A stretch of DNA of 64,000 bases from DATDCY01 sp031406795 [NCBI: Candidatus Rokuibacteriota bacterium] (GTDB taxonomy: Bacteria > JAUVQV01), in the NCBI GenBank assembly GCA_031406795.1, contig JANOHV010000151.1, positions 8,365 to 72,364 on the forward strand, written 5' to 3'. Each line of letters starts with the position of its first letter. The first letter of the stretch is position 1. Shown here piece by piece: positions 1 to 8,168 of the stretch. Under the pieces are notes generated by a model. The model worked only from the letters and a program-made list of their open reading frames with translations. It was not told the origin of the DNA and did no database searches. The position numbers were made by a program, and so were the translations under genes.

Positions 1-408
1 GTGCCGGCCGGCCAGGGCGCAGAGATAGGGGTGCAGCAGCCCGACCACGTCACGGTAGCGTGCGCCGTTTTCGCCGCGCAGCTCCCGCACCAGCGCGCGC
101 CCGCCGTCGGCGATGACCGGGCGCGCCTGCTCGAGTCCGCCGGCCTCGTACGCGTCGAGGAGTGCGCCGACCCAGATCTGCAGCCTGGTTTCTCCGAAGA
201 CCTCGAGCCCCCGCGCCGCGTTGCGCAGGAATGAGAACGTCAGCGCGTGGCTCACCGGCCAGAGCGAGGGGACCAGATCGAGCACGCGTCGCTGCGCGCT
301 CTCGGGCAGTTGCGCGAGCACTTCCGCGTATTGCTCAATCTCCCCGTCGGCGAAGTGTCCGGGACGGATGAGCCTCTCGAGCCGCCGGCTGATCTGCGCC
401 TCGTTCAT
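1..408 (-). CDS. NorD/CbbO-like protein, N-terminal part (cut by window edge)
   Basis: The reading frame starts at ATG 408, six bases after the stop of the MoxR-type ATPase gene, and stays open for 136 residues to the window edge. It begins MNEAQISRRLERLIRP and is helical, with no motif I can name. The assignment rests on position: CbbQ/NorQ ATPases are normally followed by a CbbO/NorD partner that has an N-terminal helical region and a C-terminal von Willebrand A domain. The pair acts as a chaperone that remodels or metallates a target enzyme. The VWA domain would lie outside the window, so the call is inference from context. Confidence 0.55.
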   Translation of the reverse strand, partial: MNEAQISRRLERLIRPGHFADGEIEQYAEVLAQLPESAQRRVLDLVPSLWPVSHALTFSFLRNAARGLEVFGETRLQIWVGALLDAYEAGGLEQARPVIADGGRALVRELRGENGARYRDVVGLLHPYLCALAGRH

Positions 409-414
409 CGCGGG

Positions 415-1239
415 TCAGAAAAGGGAGCTGACCAGCTCGTCGAGCGCCAGGTGCAGCTCCCGGTCGTCGGTGAGCGTCTCGGTGATTGCCGCCCGACAGG
501 CGGTCCGCGGCGCAACCCCGGCGCGGATCAACTTGCCGGCGTGGATGAGCAGGCGCGGGCTCGCGCCCTCGGTGAGCCCGGAGTCCCGCAGGCCGCGCGT
601 CATCGCCCCGAGGCGAACCAGCAGGCCCGCCGTCTCGGCGTCGATCCCTGCTTCGTGCCGCACGATCTCCTCCTCGAGCTGCGCCGGCGGGAACGTGAAC
701 TCGAGGGAGACGAAACGCTGACGGGTGCTGGGTTTGAGATCCTTGAGCACGCTCTGGTACCCGGGGTTGTAGGAGACGGCCAGCAGGAACCCCGGCGGCG
801 CCTTGATCAACTCGCCGCGCTTTTCGATAGGCAGCTCGCGCCGTTCGTCCGCGAGGGGATGGATGACCACGGTCGTATCCTTGCGCGCCTCGACGATCTC
901 GTCCAGATAGCAGATCGCCCCGGCCCGCACCGCAACGGTCAGGGGCCCGTCCGTCCAGACCGTGTCGCCTCCCCGGATGAGGTAGCGCCCGACGAGGTCT
1001 CCCGTGGAGAGGTCGTCGTGGCACGAGACGCTGACGAGCGGCCGCCGCAGCTCCCAGGCGAGCCGCAGCATGAACCGGGTCTTCCCGCACCCGGTCGGCC
1101 CCTTGAGCAGCAGCGGCAGGCCGTTGCGGTCGGCCGCGCGCGCGATCTCCAGCTCGGTGCCCTGCGGCAGGTAGTATGGCTCGTCGGTGATCAGGTGATC
1201 GGCCGCCATCTGTGCAAGCGGTTCTTCCGGCTCGGTCAT
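415..1239 (-). CDS. MoxR-family AAA+ ATPase (CbbQ/NorQ/GvpN type)
   Basis: A 274-residue cytoplasmic AAA+ ATPase. Walker A is GPTGCGKT near residue 46, Walker B is AICYLDEI near residue 109, and sensor 1 follows as LLAVSYNPGY. Length and motifs fit the CbbQ/NorQ group, which work with a CbbO/NorD VWA partner to activate enzymes such as Rubisco or NO reductase. The partner gene follows directly. No Rubisco, nor or gas-vesicle gene is visible, so the client is unknown. ATG 1239 has a strong upstream GGGAGG. The 303-bp gap to the next gene upstream holds only a hairpin. Confidence 0.85.
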   Translation of the reverse strand: MTEPEEPLAQMAADHLITDEPYYLPQGTELEIARAADRNGLPLLLKGPTGCGKTRFMLRLAWELRRPLVSVSCHDDLSTGDLVGRYLIRGGDTVWTDGPLTVAVRAGAICYLDEIVEARKDTTVVIHPLADERRELPIEKRGELIKAPPGFLLAVSYNPGYQSVLKDLKPSTRQRFVSLEFTFPPAQLEEEIVRHEAGIDAETAGLLVRLGAMTRGLRDSGLTEGASPRLLIHAGKLIRAGVAPRTACRAAITETLTDDRELHLALDELVSSLF

Positions 1240-1495
1240 GCCCGCCTCCCTCGCGTGATTTCCGGGTTCTTTGCGCTGGAGTCGATTGTAGTCTGTGTGT
1301 ACGTGTCATACCATGAGCGCCTCTGTCCGAAAGTCAGCGCCGCCGGCTCCGCGGGAGAACTCCGTCCGCCGGCGAGATCAGTCGGGAGTCCTCCTACGAC
1401 ACGGTCCTACCTGCGTGGCGGCGCCGGCCCGGACTGCTCGCGCGCTTCACCCTGCTCATGGTGCAGGCCGGGGCGGAGGGATAAGCACAGCCGCC

Positions 1496-1529
1496 GGGCC
1501 GGTGGAGGCCAGACCCCCTCCGCCGGCCC
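1496..1529 (-). terminator. Strong hairpin downstream of the rhodanese gene
   Basis: A 13-bp GC-rich stem (GGGCCGG.GGAGG against CCTCC.CCGGCCC, one G-U type pair) with a nine-base loop begins 14 bases past the stop codon at 1543. There is no clear U-tract, so it may end transcription only partly or protect the 3' end. I see nothing else in the 303-bp gap 1240-1542. Confidence 0.45.
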
Positions 1530-1542
1530 TGACGCGATGCGA

Positions 1543-2913
1543 TTACTTCTCGGTCACCTCATAGGCGCCGTTGGCGCCGACGACGATCACCGCGTTGAGA
1601 TACCGGACCTTGTCGTACCCTTTCACGATGAGCAGGTCGTAGGCCATCTTGGCAAGGACGCCCGTATTGCAGTGGATCACGACGTTCTTGTCCTTCGGGA
1701 CCTCTGCGAAGCGCGTCTCCAGCTGGCTCTGCGGAATCGGGAGCGCGCCGACGAGTATCCCGTCCACCGGCTGTTCGCGCACATCGACGATGAGCGTCCC
1801 TTCAGGCCGTGTGTCCACAATCTTCTTGAAATCGTCGATGGTGATCTCGCCGGGCTTGAGCGTCTTCACGTACTCGATCTTCGCCGGCGACGCCAGCGGA
1901 CCTGTTTTCAACTCACCCTTCCAGGAGCCGAGACCCTGGCGCAGGACCGTCGTGTTCACGTAGCCCCAGCCCCGCACGGTCTTGAATGCGTCGGGGCTCG
2001 CCTGCGCCGTGTCGTAGAGGACGATCGGCGCCTTCTTGTTCACCGGGAACCGGTCTTTCCACGAGGCGAGATCCTGCGCCGGGATGCCGATCGCCCCCGG
2101 AATGAACCCTTTTTCAGCCGTCGCGGCGTCGCGCAGATCGATCAGAACGAACGACTCCCCGCCCTTGATCCAGTTTTCCAGCGCCACGGGGCCGCTGGCG
2201 ACCAGTCCGCCGGCTTTCTTCCAGGCGGGCATGCCGGCGTGGAAGACCTTCACGTTGGTGTAACCCAGCGCCTCCGCCTCACGGGCGGAGAAGGGGCTGA
2301 GCGTTCAGGTTTCGCCTGCGCAGTAAAAGATCAGGAGGGCCCCCTTGTCCGCCGGCAGCAGGGCGGCCGCCTTTTCCTTGAAGCTCGCATACGGCAGACT
2401 GACGGCGCCGGGAATGTGCCCCTCGGCGAACATCGGGCCGGGACGCGAGTCGAAGAGGGCGAATTTCCCCGTATCCGGCCCCTGTGCCGCCAGTTCCAGC
2501 ATCTGCTCGACCGCGATGATCTTCTCGGCCGCGAGCTTGAAGGGCTGCTTGACGGCGACCTGAACGGCCACCGGAGCCTTCTCGCCCCCCGTGAACGAGA
2601 CCGCGATCTCCCGGTCGCGCGTGATCGTCTTGAGCGCGTCCGCACCGCTGATCTTCTCGCCTTCCTTGACCTTGAGATCATCGCCGTACTTGACGATCCA
2701 GACCACGGGGCCGATCGTGACGTTCATGCTCTTGAATTCACCGGAAACCGACACCATCTTGCCCCGGAGCACCCCGTCGGCCGCCTGATGGCAGATCTTG
2801 CAGGACTCCATGGTGTTCGGCTTGGCGGCCGCGACCGGCCCGGCCTCCAGGACGAGGGCCAGCGTCGCCGCCCCGGTTGCTGCGACGGCGCTCCACTTCT
2901 TGCTCTTCGGCAT
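1543..2913 (-). CDS. Selenocysteine-containing, haem-motif triple-rhodanese protein (UGA at 2305-2307 read as Sec)
   Basis: Read through one in-frame UGA, this is a 456-residue exported protein. Residues 1-30 form a signal peptide and C38-K-I-C41-H42 is a c-type haem motif. Three rhodanese-like domains follow (about 145-230, 240-335, 350-450). Domain 1 has Cys198 and then UGA at codon 203 in FYCAGET-U-TLSP, where related domains carry a second Cys. Domain 2 has Asp (about 301) in place of the active Cys. Domain 3 keeps Cys415 in VIHCNTG. The 202-codon and 253-codon halves are in the same frame and both look intact. A SECIS-like hairpin follows the UGA. ATG 2913 has AGGAGG. A -24/-12 promoter and a divergent sigma-54 activator suggest inducible expression. 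The alternative is a nonsense mutation or a base error. Confidence 0.8.
2264..2301 (-). promoter_or_regulatory. Bacterial SECIS element downstream of the UGA codon
   Basis: In the mRNA the upper stem CUCCGCC/GGCGGAG (7 bp) closes a CGUGA pentaloop. A lower stem CUCAGC/GCUGGG (6 bp, one G-U pair) lies beneath it. The loop starts 21 bases after the UGA and has G at its second position. This fits the published bacterial SECIS pattern: G in the first two loop bases and a loop 16-37 bases from the UGA. SelB would bind here to deliver Sec-tRNA. It was folded by eye only. Confidence 0.75.
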
Positions 2914-3015
2914 GGGTACACCTCCTGTTGATTGTACGTTCCCCGCGCGCGAGCGATCTCAAGTTCCGCAATCCGCTCGCTGCGCCTCGGTCAACACTCC
3001 TGTCGCCTGAATCAA

Positions 3016-3032
3016 GAGCAATGATCGTGCCT
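3016..3032 (-). promoter_or_regulatory. Sigma-54 (-24/-12) promoter of the selenoprotein rhodanese
   Basis: On the minus strand the sequence reads AGGCAC-GATCA-TTGCT. It keeps the GG and GC pairs at the exact ten-base spacing and differs from TGGCAC-N5-TTGC in one position. Transcription would start near 3006, leaving about a 90-base leader before ATG 2913. The divergent sigma-54 activator gene is the obvious partner. Confidence 0.7.
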
Positions 3033-3248
3033 TGGGAAATGGTCGGGACGGTTTCCGGGCGATCCGCCTTGGTGCAGAATTCCCGCCGAGTCGTTGTTAA
3101 TCAATCGGTTGCGTCACGGGGAGCCGGCGGCGCGAACTCGCAACAACCTTCCTTCAGCGCGGAATCGTGTCGGCAGGCGCTCTGGAAACGACGTGCATCG
3201 CGGTCGTTCTTGCCGGAATTCCGTTCACTTACGTTAACAGGCGTTCAG

Positions 3249-3281
3249 TTTCATGTTACTGTGTTTACGATTAACATGAAA
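3249..3281 (+). promoter_or_regulatory. 10-bp perfect inverted repeat over the activator start codon
   Basis: TTTCATGTTA (3249-3258) and TAACATGAAA (3272-3281) are perfect inverted arms separated by 13 bases, in an AT-rich patch. The right arm contains the presumed ATG (3276). As DNA it could be an operator for self-repression or an upstream activator site, about 220 bp from the sigma-54 promoter. As RNA it could hide the start codon. Confidence 0.5.
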
Positions 3282-4640
3282 ATTAACGAACTGGTCAAGG
3301 ATCCGGGATTCCTCGAGAGCGTCCTCGACACGATGAGCGACGGCCTCATGGTTGTCGATCCCGACGGAACCATCATTTCCTTCAACCCGGCCGCCGAGCG
3401 CATCACCGGCTACCGGCTCGAGGAGGTGATCGGCAAGCCCTGCGCGATCCTCGACACGAGCACGTGCGTCTATCACGAAGGGGACCGCACGACGATTCGC
3501 TGCTCGCTCTTCAAGGACGGCAAGGCGGTTCAGAAGAGCTGCCGCATCCGCGCGAAGGACGGCCGGGAGATTCACCTGCTCAAGAACGCCACGGTCCTGC
3601 GCGACGAGAGCGGCGCGATGATCGGCGGCATCGAAACGATGACCGACGTGACCTCGCTGGTGATCAAGGAGCGTCAGATCCAGGAATTGGCGGTGGCGAT
3701 CCGCGAGGAGCAGGCCTTCCAGGGACTCGTCGGCCGCAGCCCCGGGATGCTCCGGGTCCACGAGCAGATCAAGAACGCCGCGCGCAGCGAGGCACCCGCG
3801 GTCGTCCTCGGCGAAAGCGGCACCGGCAAGGAGCTGGTCGCCGCGGCGATCCACGCACTCAGCCGCCGCAAGGACGGCCCGTTCCTGAAAGTCAACTGCG
3901 CCGCGCTCAACGAGCACCTGCTCGAGAGCGAGCTGTTCGGGCACCGGCGGGGCGCGTTCACCGGCGCGGTGCGCGACCGCCAGGGGCGCTTTGAGGCCGC
4001 CAGCGGCGGGACGATCTTTCTCGACGAAATCGGCGACATGCCCGCCCCGATGCAGGCCAAGCTGCTGCGGGTGCTCGAAGGCAAAGAGATTGAGCGCGTC
4101 GGCGAAAATACCCCGGTCCCGATCGACGTGCGGCTGGTGTCCGCGACGAACCGCCAACTCGCGGCGCTCGTGGAGTCGGGGACATTCCGCGAGGATCTGC
4201 TCTACCGGGTGAACGTCATTCCGATCGTGCTCCCCCCGCTGCGCGATCGGGTCGAGGACATTCCCCTGCTCGTCTCGCATTTTCTCGCGCGCATCGGGGC
4301 GGCGAACGACCGGGCGGCCTTGCGGGTGACCCCGGCCGCGCTCGAAGCACTGCAGCGATGCCGCTGGCCGGGAAATGTCCGGCAACTGATCAACGCTCTG
4401 GAGTACGCCGTCATCACCTCCCGCGGCGAGGAAATCGACCTCCAGGATCTGCCGGGAAGCCTCCTGGCCGAACCCGCCAGCCTGCCGCCGCTGCGACGAC
4501 GAGGCACCCTGACCCCGGAGGCGGTCCGCGCCGCCCTCGCCAGTGCCGGGGGGAGTCGCTCCGCCGCGGCCCGCGATCTCGGCGTCAGCCGAGTGACGCT
4601 CTGGAAGCGCATGAACGAGTTCGGCTTGACCGGGCGCTGA
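3276..4640 (+). CDS. PAS-domain sigma-54-dependent transcriptional activator
   Basis: This 454-residue regulator has an N-terminal PAS domain (about 12-125), a sigma-54 AAA+ domain and a C-terminal Fis-type helix-turn-helix (about 412-450). The AAA+ domain shows GESGTGKE, the GAFTGA sigma-54 contact loop and GGTIFLDEIGDMP. There is no receiver domain, so it senses a signal directly. The PAS carries four cysteines (C56, C64, C76, C89) that could form a redox or metal site. It is divergent from the selenoprotein gene, whose promoter it probably activates. ATG 3276 lacks a clear Shine-Dalgarno sequence and lies in an inverted repeat. The frame is open far upstream, with GTG 3261 as an alternative start. 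Confidence 0.85.
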   Translation: MKINELVKDPGFLESVLDTMSDGLMVVDPDGTIISFNPAAERITGYRLEEVIGKPCAILDTSTCVYHEGDRTTIRCSLFKDGKAVQKSCRIRAKDGREIHLLKNATVLRDESGAMIGGIETMTDVTSLVIKERQIQELAVAIREEQAFQGLVGRSPGMLRVHEQIKNAARSEAPAVVLGESGTGKELVAAAIHALSRRKDGPFLKVNCAALNEHLLESELFGHRRGAFTGAVRDRQGRFEAASGGTIFLDEIGDMPAPMQAKLLRVLEGKEIERVGENTPVPIDVRLVSATNRQLAALVESGTFREDLLYRVNVIPIVLPPLRDRVEDIPLLVSHFLARIGAANDRAALRVTPAALEALQRCRWPGNVRQLINALEYAVITSRGEEIDLQDLPGSLLAEPASLPPLRRRGTLTPEAVRAALASAGGSRSAAARDLGVSRVTLWKRMNEFGLTGR

Positions 4641-4692
4641 CCAGAGCGAAATCAGGCTCTTCCCGGTGAGTTGCAAAGCCTGCTGTTCTGCT

Positions 4693-4893
4693 GGATCAGC
4701 GCGTACGCGCGGATCAGGAAAGTCAGGCTTGTCACCTGGTCCGGTTTATCCAAGTCGTTGCTCATTTCTGATCGCAATGCTTGCTTCAAGCGATGCTTGA
4801 CCTCTGCCACGCCGTGCTTCCTGCAATAAGTCCGGCTTTTTCAGTAGTTGAAATGCCTCCTCTGCTGCTGGATCCGCGCGTACGCGCGGATCC
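4693..4893 (+). repeat. ~200-bp interspersed repeat, copy A
   Basis: The ends are palindromes of the type GATCCGCGCGTACGCGCGGATC. A second copy lies in opposite orientation at 6759-6958 and matches along its whole length at most positions by eye. No credible protein is encoded. The two copies bracket serC and the TlpA gene, so it is probably a MITE-like or other non-autonomous element. Confidence 0.7.
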
Positions 4894-4911
4894 GGGGCCC
4901 CCGCGGCGGTG

Positions 4912-4940
4912 TTGACAAGCCCCGGTTTTCTCTGGAGAAT
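4912..4940 (+). promoter_or_regulatory. Sigma-70 type promoter of serC
   Basis: TTGACA (4912-4917), a 17-base spacer, then GAGAAT (4935-4940, four of six matches to TATAAT) lie 85 bp before the serC start, just past the end of repeat copy A. Confidence 0.5.
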
Positions 4941-5024
4941 CCCCCATCGGTCGGAAAGGGTACTTCAGCGGCGCGGGCGTTCGGGCGCCGGGACAGGGGT
5001 AACGGCAGCATAAGGAGACAGTCC

Positions 5025-6107
5025 ATGAGTCGTGTGTATAATTTCAGCGCGGGGCCGGCGGCAATTCCGCTGGAGGTTCTGGAGCAGGCGCAGCGGGAGA
5101 TGCTCGACTGGAACGGCTCGGGCATGTCCGTGATGGAAATGAGCCACCGCGGCAAGGACTACATGTCCATCGCGGAGAAAGCCGAGGCCGACCTGCGGAC
5201 GCTGATGGCGATCCCCGCGAACTACAAGGTGCTCTTTCTGCAGGGGGGCGCCTCGCAGCAGTTCTCGATGATCCCGATGAACCTGCTCGCCGGGAAGAAG
5301 AGCGCCGATTACATCAACACCGGCGCGTGGTCGAAGAAGGCGATCTCCGAGGCGAAGAAATTCTGCACGCCGAAGATCGCCGCGTCGACCGAAGCCGACA
5401 AGTTCATGCGGGCGCCGGCCGCAGCGGAACTCAAGCTCGATGCCGAGGCCGCCTACGTTCACTACACCCCGAACGAGACGATAGGCGGCGTGGAATTCCC
5501 CTACGTGCCGGCCACCGGGGCGGTCCCGCTGGTCGCCGACATGTCCTCGACGATCCTCTCCCGGCCCATCGACGTCTCGAAGTTCGGCCTGATCTACGCC
5601 GGCGCGCAGAAAAACATCGGCCCGGCGGGGATGGCGGTGGTGATCATCCGCGAAGACCTCATCGGCAAGGCTCCCGAGGGCACGCCGACGATGCTCGACT
5701 ACAAGACCCACGCCGCCGAGGGCTCGATGTACAATACCCCGCCGACGTACACCTGGTACATCGCCGGTCTGGTCTTCGACTGGCTGCTGCGCAACGGCGG
5801 CCTGACCGCGATGGGCGCGATCAACGACCGCAAGGCGAAGAAGCTCTACGCGGCAATCGACGGGTCGGGTTTCTACAAGAACCCGGTCGAGGTCGCCTCC
5901 CGCTCCTGGATGAACGTGCCCTTCACGCTGGCAAAACCCGAACTGGACGAGACCTTCCTCAAGGAGGCCAAGAAGGCGGGGCTGGTCACGCTCAAGGGAC
6001 ACCGCTCCGTCGGCGGCATGCGCGCCAGTATCTACAACGCCCTGCCCGAGGCCGGCGTCGACGCGCTGGTCGCCTTCATGAAGGACTTCGCACAGCGCAA
6101 CGGGTAG
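5025..6107 (+). CDS. serC: Phosphoserine aminotransferase SerC
   Basis: This PLP enzyme converts 3-phosphohydroxypyruvate and glutamate to phosphoserine in serine synthesis. It is 360 residues, the usual size. It begins MSRVYNFSAGPAAIP, has the conserved FLQGGASQQF and HYTPNETIGG blocks, and has the PLP lysine in YAGAQKNIGPAG. ATG 5025 follows AAGGAGA. It is a single gene, convergent with the TlpA-like gene, and no other serine-biosynthesis gene is nearby. Confidence 0.95.
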   Translation: MSRVYNFSAGPAAIPLEVLEQAQREMLDWNGSGMSVMEMSHRGKDYMSIAEKAEADLRTLMAIPANYKVLFLQGGASQQFSMIPMNLLAGKKSADYINTGAWSKKAISEAKKFCTPKIAASTEADKFMRAPAAAELKLDAEAAYVHYTPNETIGGVEFPYVPATGAVPLVADMSSTILSRPIDVSKFGLIYAGAQKNIGPAGMAVVIIREDLIGKAPEGTPTMLDYKTHAAEGSMYNTPPTYTWYIAGLVFDWLLRNGGLTAMGAINDRKAKKLYAAIDGSGFYKNPVEVASRSWMNVPFTLAKPELDETFLKEAKKAGLVTLKGHRSVGGMRASIYNALPEAGVDALVAFMKDFAQRNG

Positions 6108-6127
6108 AAGACGCGCGGGCGATCCGC

Positions 6128-6670
6128 TCAGGAACCGAGCGCCTTGAGGAGGGCCGCCTCGTACTGCTTCTCGGTGCCGGTTTCGAAGCCCGTGTGGACG
6201 TAGCGCACGATCCCCTTGCGGTCGATGACCAGAGTGTGGGGGACCACGAAGTTGGTGTAGGCGTCGGATACCGTGAACTCCGGGTCTACGAGGACCGGGT
6301 AGCTCGGGTTGACCCCCACCTCCTTCATGATGGTCTTCGTGGCGGCCGCGTCCACCCCGTCGGTGACCACGGAGAGGACCGTCACGCCCTTTCCGGCGAA
6401 GCTCTTGTGCAGCTGCTCGAGAAACGGGGCCTCCTGCAGGCAGGCGCCGCAGCGCAGCGACCAGAAGGCGAGCAGCACGACGCGGCCCTTGTTGGCGATC
6501 GACAGTTGCACCTTCCGCCCCTCGGTGTCCGCGAGGGTGAAATCCTGGGCTTTGTCCCCGACCTTGAACTTCGAGGCCAGCTCCTCGGCCTGCGCGGGCA
6601 GGGCCGCGGCGGTCACCAGCGTCCCCACTACGGCCAGCAGCGCCGTGATCTTGAAGAACGTGCGTTTCAT
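6128..6670 (-). CDS. Exported TlpA-like thioredoxin-fold protein
   Basis: About 180 residues with an N-terminal signal peptide (MKRTFFKITALLAVVG...) ending near AQAEE, then an AhpC/TSA-TlpA fold. The redox motif is CGAC in WSLRCGACLQEAPF, and the cis-proline region is FVVPHTLVID. It probably reduces or oxidises thiols in the periplasm, for example of cytochrome apoproteins, though no maturation gene is adjacent. ATG 6670 has GGGAGGA eight bases upstream, which favours it over the in-frame start five codons earlier. It is convergent with serC. Confidence 0.85.
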   Translation of the reverse strand: MKRTFFKITALLAVVGTLVTAAALPAQAEELASKFKVGDKAQDFTLADTEGRKVQLSIANKGRVVLLAFWSLRCGACLQEAPFLEQLHKSFAGKGVTVLSVVTDGVDAAATKTIMKEVGVNPSYPVLVDPEFTVSDAYTNFVVPHTLVIDRKGIVRYVHTGFETGTEKQYEAALLKALGS

Positions 6671-6758
6671 CTGCGTTCCTCCCACGTCGGGTTCGTCTTC
6701 GAGTCGGGCCGTAGATAATCGGGATTGGTCCGAATGTCAAGGTCAGCCGGTCCGCCCA

Positions 6759-6958
6759 GATCCGCGCGTACGCGCGGATCCATCAGCAGAGGAGGCATTT
6801 CAACCGCCGAAAAAGCAGGATTTCTTGCAGGAAGCACGGTGTGGCAGAGATCAAGCATCGCTTGAAGCATCCATTGCGATCAGATATGAGCAACGACTTG
6901 GATAAACCGGACCAGGTGACAAGCCTGACTCTCCTGATCCGCGCGTTACGCGCGGATT
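6759..6958 (-). repeat. ~200-bp interspersed repeat, copy B (inverted)
   Basis: The reverse complement of this stretch matches copy A (4693-4893), including the terminal GATCCGCGCG-TACGCGCGGATC palindromes; one end has a single-base insertion (GCGTTACGC). It fills most of the gap between the TlpA-like gene and the membrane-protein pair. Confidence 0.7.
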
Positions 6959-6983
6959 TGGGGTCCGCCGATCGCCCAATCTG

Positions 6984-8168
6984 TCAGAACGAACCCTCCG
7001 CGCCGCCGCCGCCGAACGAGCCGCCCCGGCCGGCGACCCCGGGCGGCTCCTCGGGGAGGACGCGTGCCGCCGGGGCCAGCGCGAACGCCGCCGCAACCGG
7101 AAGCAGCCGCTCCCGGCGGCTCTCGTCATACAACGGTGCGGCGGTGAAACCGAAGCGTTCGGCGGCCACGCCCGAGCGCAGCCAACGCTCCAGAAGCAGC
7201 GATGCCGCGGCGAGCGCAACTCCCGAGGCGGCAAGCACCACCCAGAGCGGCGCCACGTGAAGGTAGAAGCGGATGGTGGTCAGCGAGAGCGCCGCGGCCG
7301 CAATCCCCAGGGTGATCAGGGCGCGGTCGCGCGCGCGCAGTCCCCAGGCGAGCAGCGCCAGGGGATACACTGCGGAGCCGATCCCGGCCAGGAACAAGGT
7401 GGCCTCAGCCGCGTGGTGGCGCGGGGCGCCGACCAGCCGGCCGAGTTCTTCGAGGATGCCCTTGTCCACCGAATAGTAGTTGATGGCGCCGTACAGCCCC
7501 GCGAGCGCGACGAGGCGCGCGAGCCCAACGCCCTCCCGATGGGACGGGGCAAGTTCGCGCATTTCGCGCACCTTGCCGGCCCCGGCCGCGATGAGCGCAG
7601 CCGCCGCAATCCAGACCAGACGGGCGCCGGGGAACTGGGTCGACCAGAGAAGGACGAAGAGCGCAGCCGCCCCGGCGTACAGCCGAAAACCCCAGCGCCA
7701 CGCGGCCAGGGCGCAGACCGTCGCGCACCAGGGGTAGGTCAGCCGCAGCGCCTCGTGACCACGAAAGTGCAGATCGTCGAGCAGCACGAACACGGCCGCG
7801 CCGAGGTAGCCCACGGCGAGCAGCGAGGTCGCCGCCTCGGCCCCGGTGGGCCGGAACGAACAGCGGTCGATGATGATGTCCGTGATGGTCGCCAGACCGA
7901 CGCCGAAGATCAGCAGCGCCAGACCGACGCCGTCCGCGCTGCGCACTCCGAAGCTGATGAACCCGACCGCGGTGGCGGTCGAGACCCCGGAAACGACGCA
8001 GAGAAAGACCAGGATCCGCCAGATCGGGCCGAGCTGGGGGCCGCCCAGGGAGTACTCGGAACCGATCGCTCCGAACGCGGCTTCGTCGATGAGGCCGGCT
8101 GCCCGCCAGCCCTGGGCAGCCGCGAGCAGCTCGGCGCCGCGATCCGCACTTCGCCATGCTGCTTTCAT
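6984..8168 (-). CDS. Multi-pass membrane protein, DUF2157/DUF4401-like
   Basis: About 394 residues with a short helical cytoplasmic start (MKAAWRSADRGAELLAAA) and roughly ten hydrophobic segments. The tail is glycine-rich and ends GGSFGGGGAEGSF. ATG 8168 overlaps the stop of the upstream gene by four bases (ATGA), so the two are co-translated and probably form one membrane assembly. The resemblance to DUF2157/DUF4401 proteins is by pattern only. Function unknown. Confidence 0.65.
   Translation of the reverse strand: MKAAWRSADRGAELLAAAQGWRAAGLIDEAAFGAIGSEYSLGGPQLGPIWRILVFLCVVSGVSTATAVGFISFGVRSADGVGLALLIFGVGLATITDIIIDRCSFRPTGAEAATSLLAVGYLGAAVFVLLDDLHFRGHEALRLTYPWCATVCALAAWRWGFRLYAGAAALFVLLWSTQFPGARLVWIAAAALIAAGAGKVREMRELAPSHREGVGLARLVALAGLYGAINYYSVDKGILEELGRLVGAPRHHAAEATLFLAGIGSAVYPLALLAWGLRARDRALITLGIAAAALSLTTIRFYLHVAPLWVVLAASGVALAAASLLLERWLRSGVAAERFGFTAAPLYDESRRERLLPVAAAFALAPAARVLPEEPPGVAGRGGSFGGGGAEGSF

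Noticed and set aside
247-2931. An 894-codon open frame on the plus strand
   Set aside because: It lies opposite the ATPase and rhodanese genes, has no family motif, and follows from high G+C. The same holds for other long antisense frames such as those opposite purL and porA.
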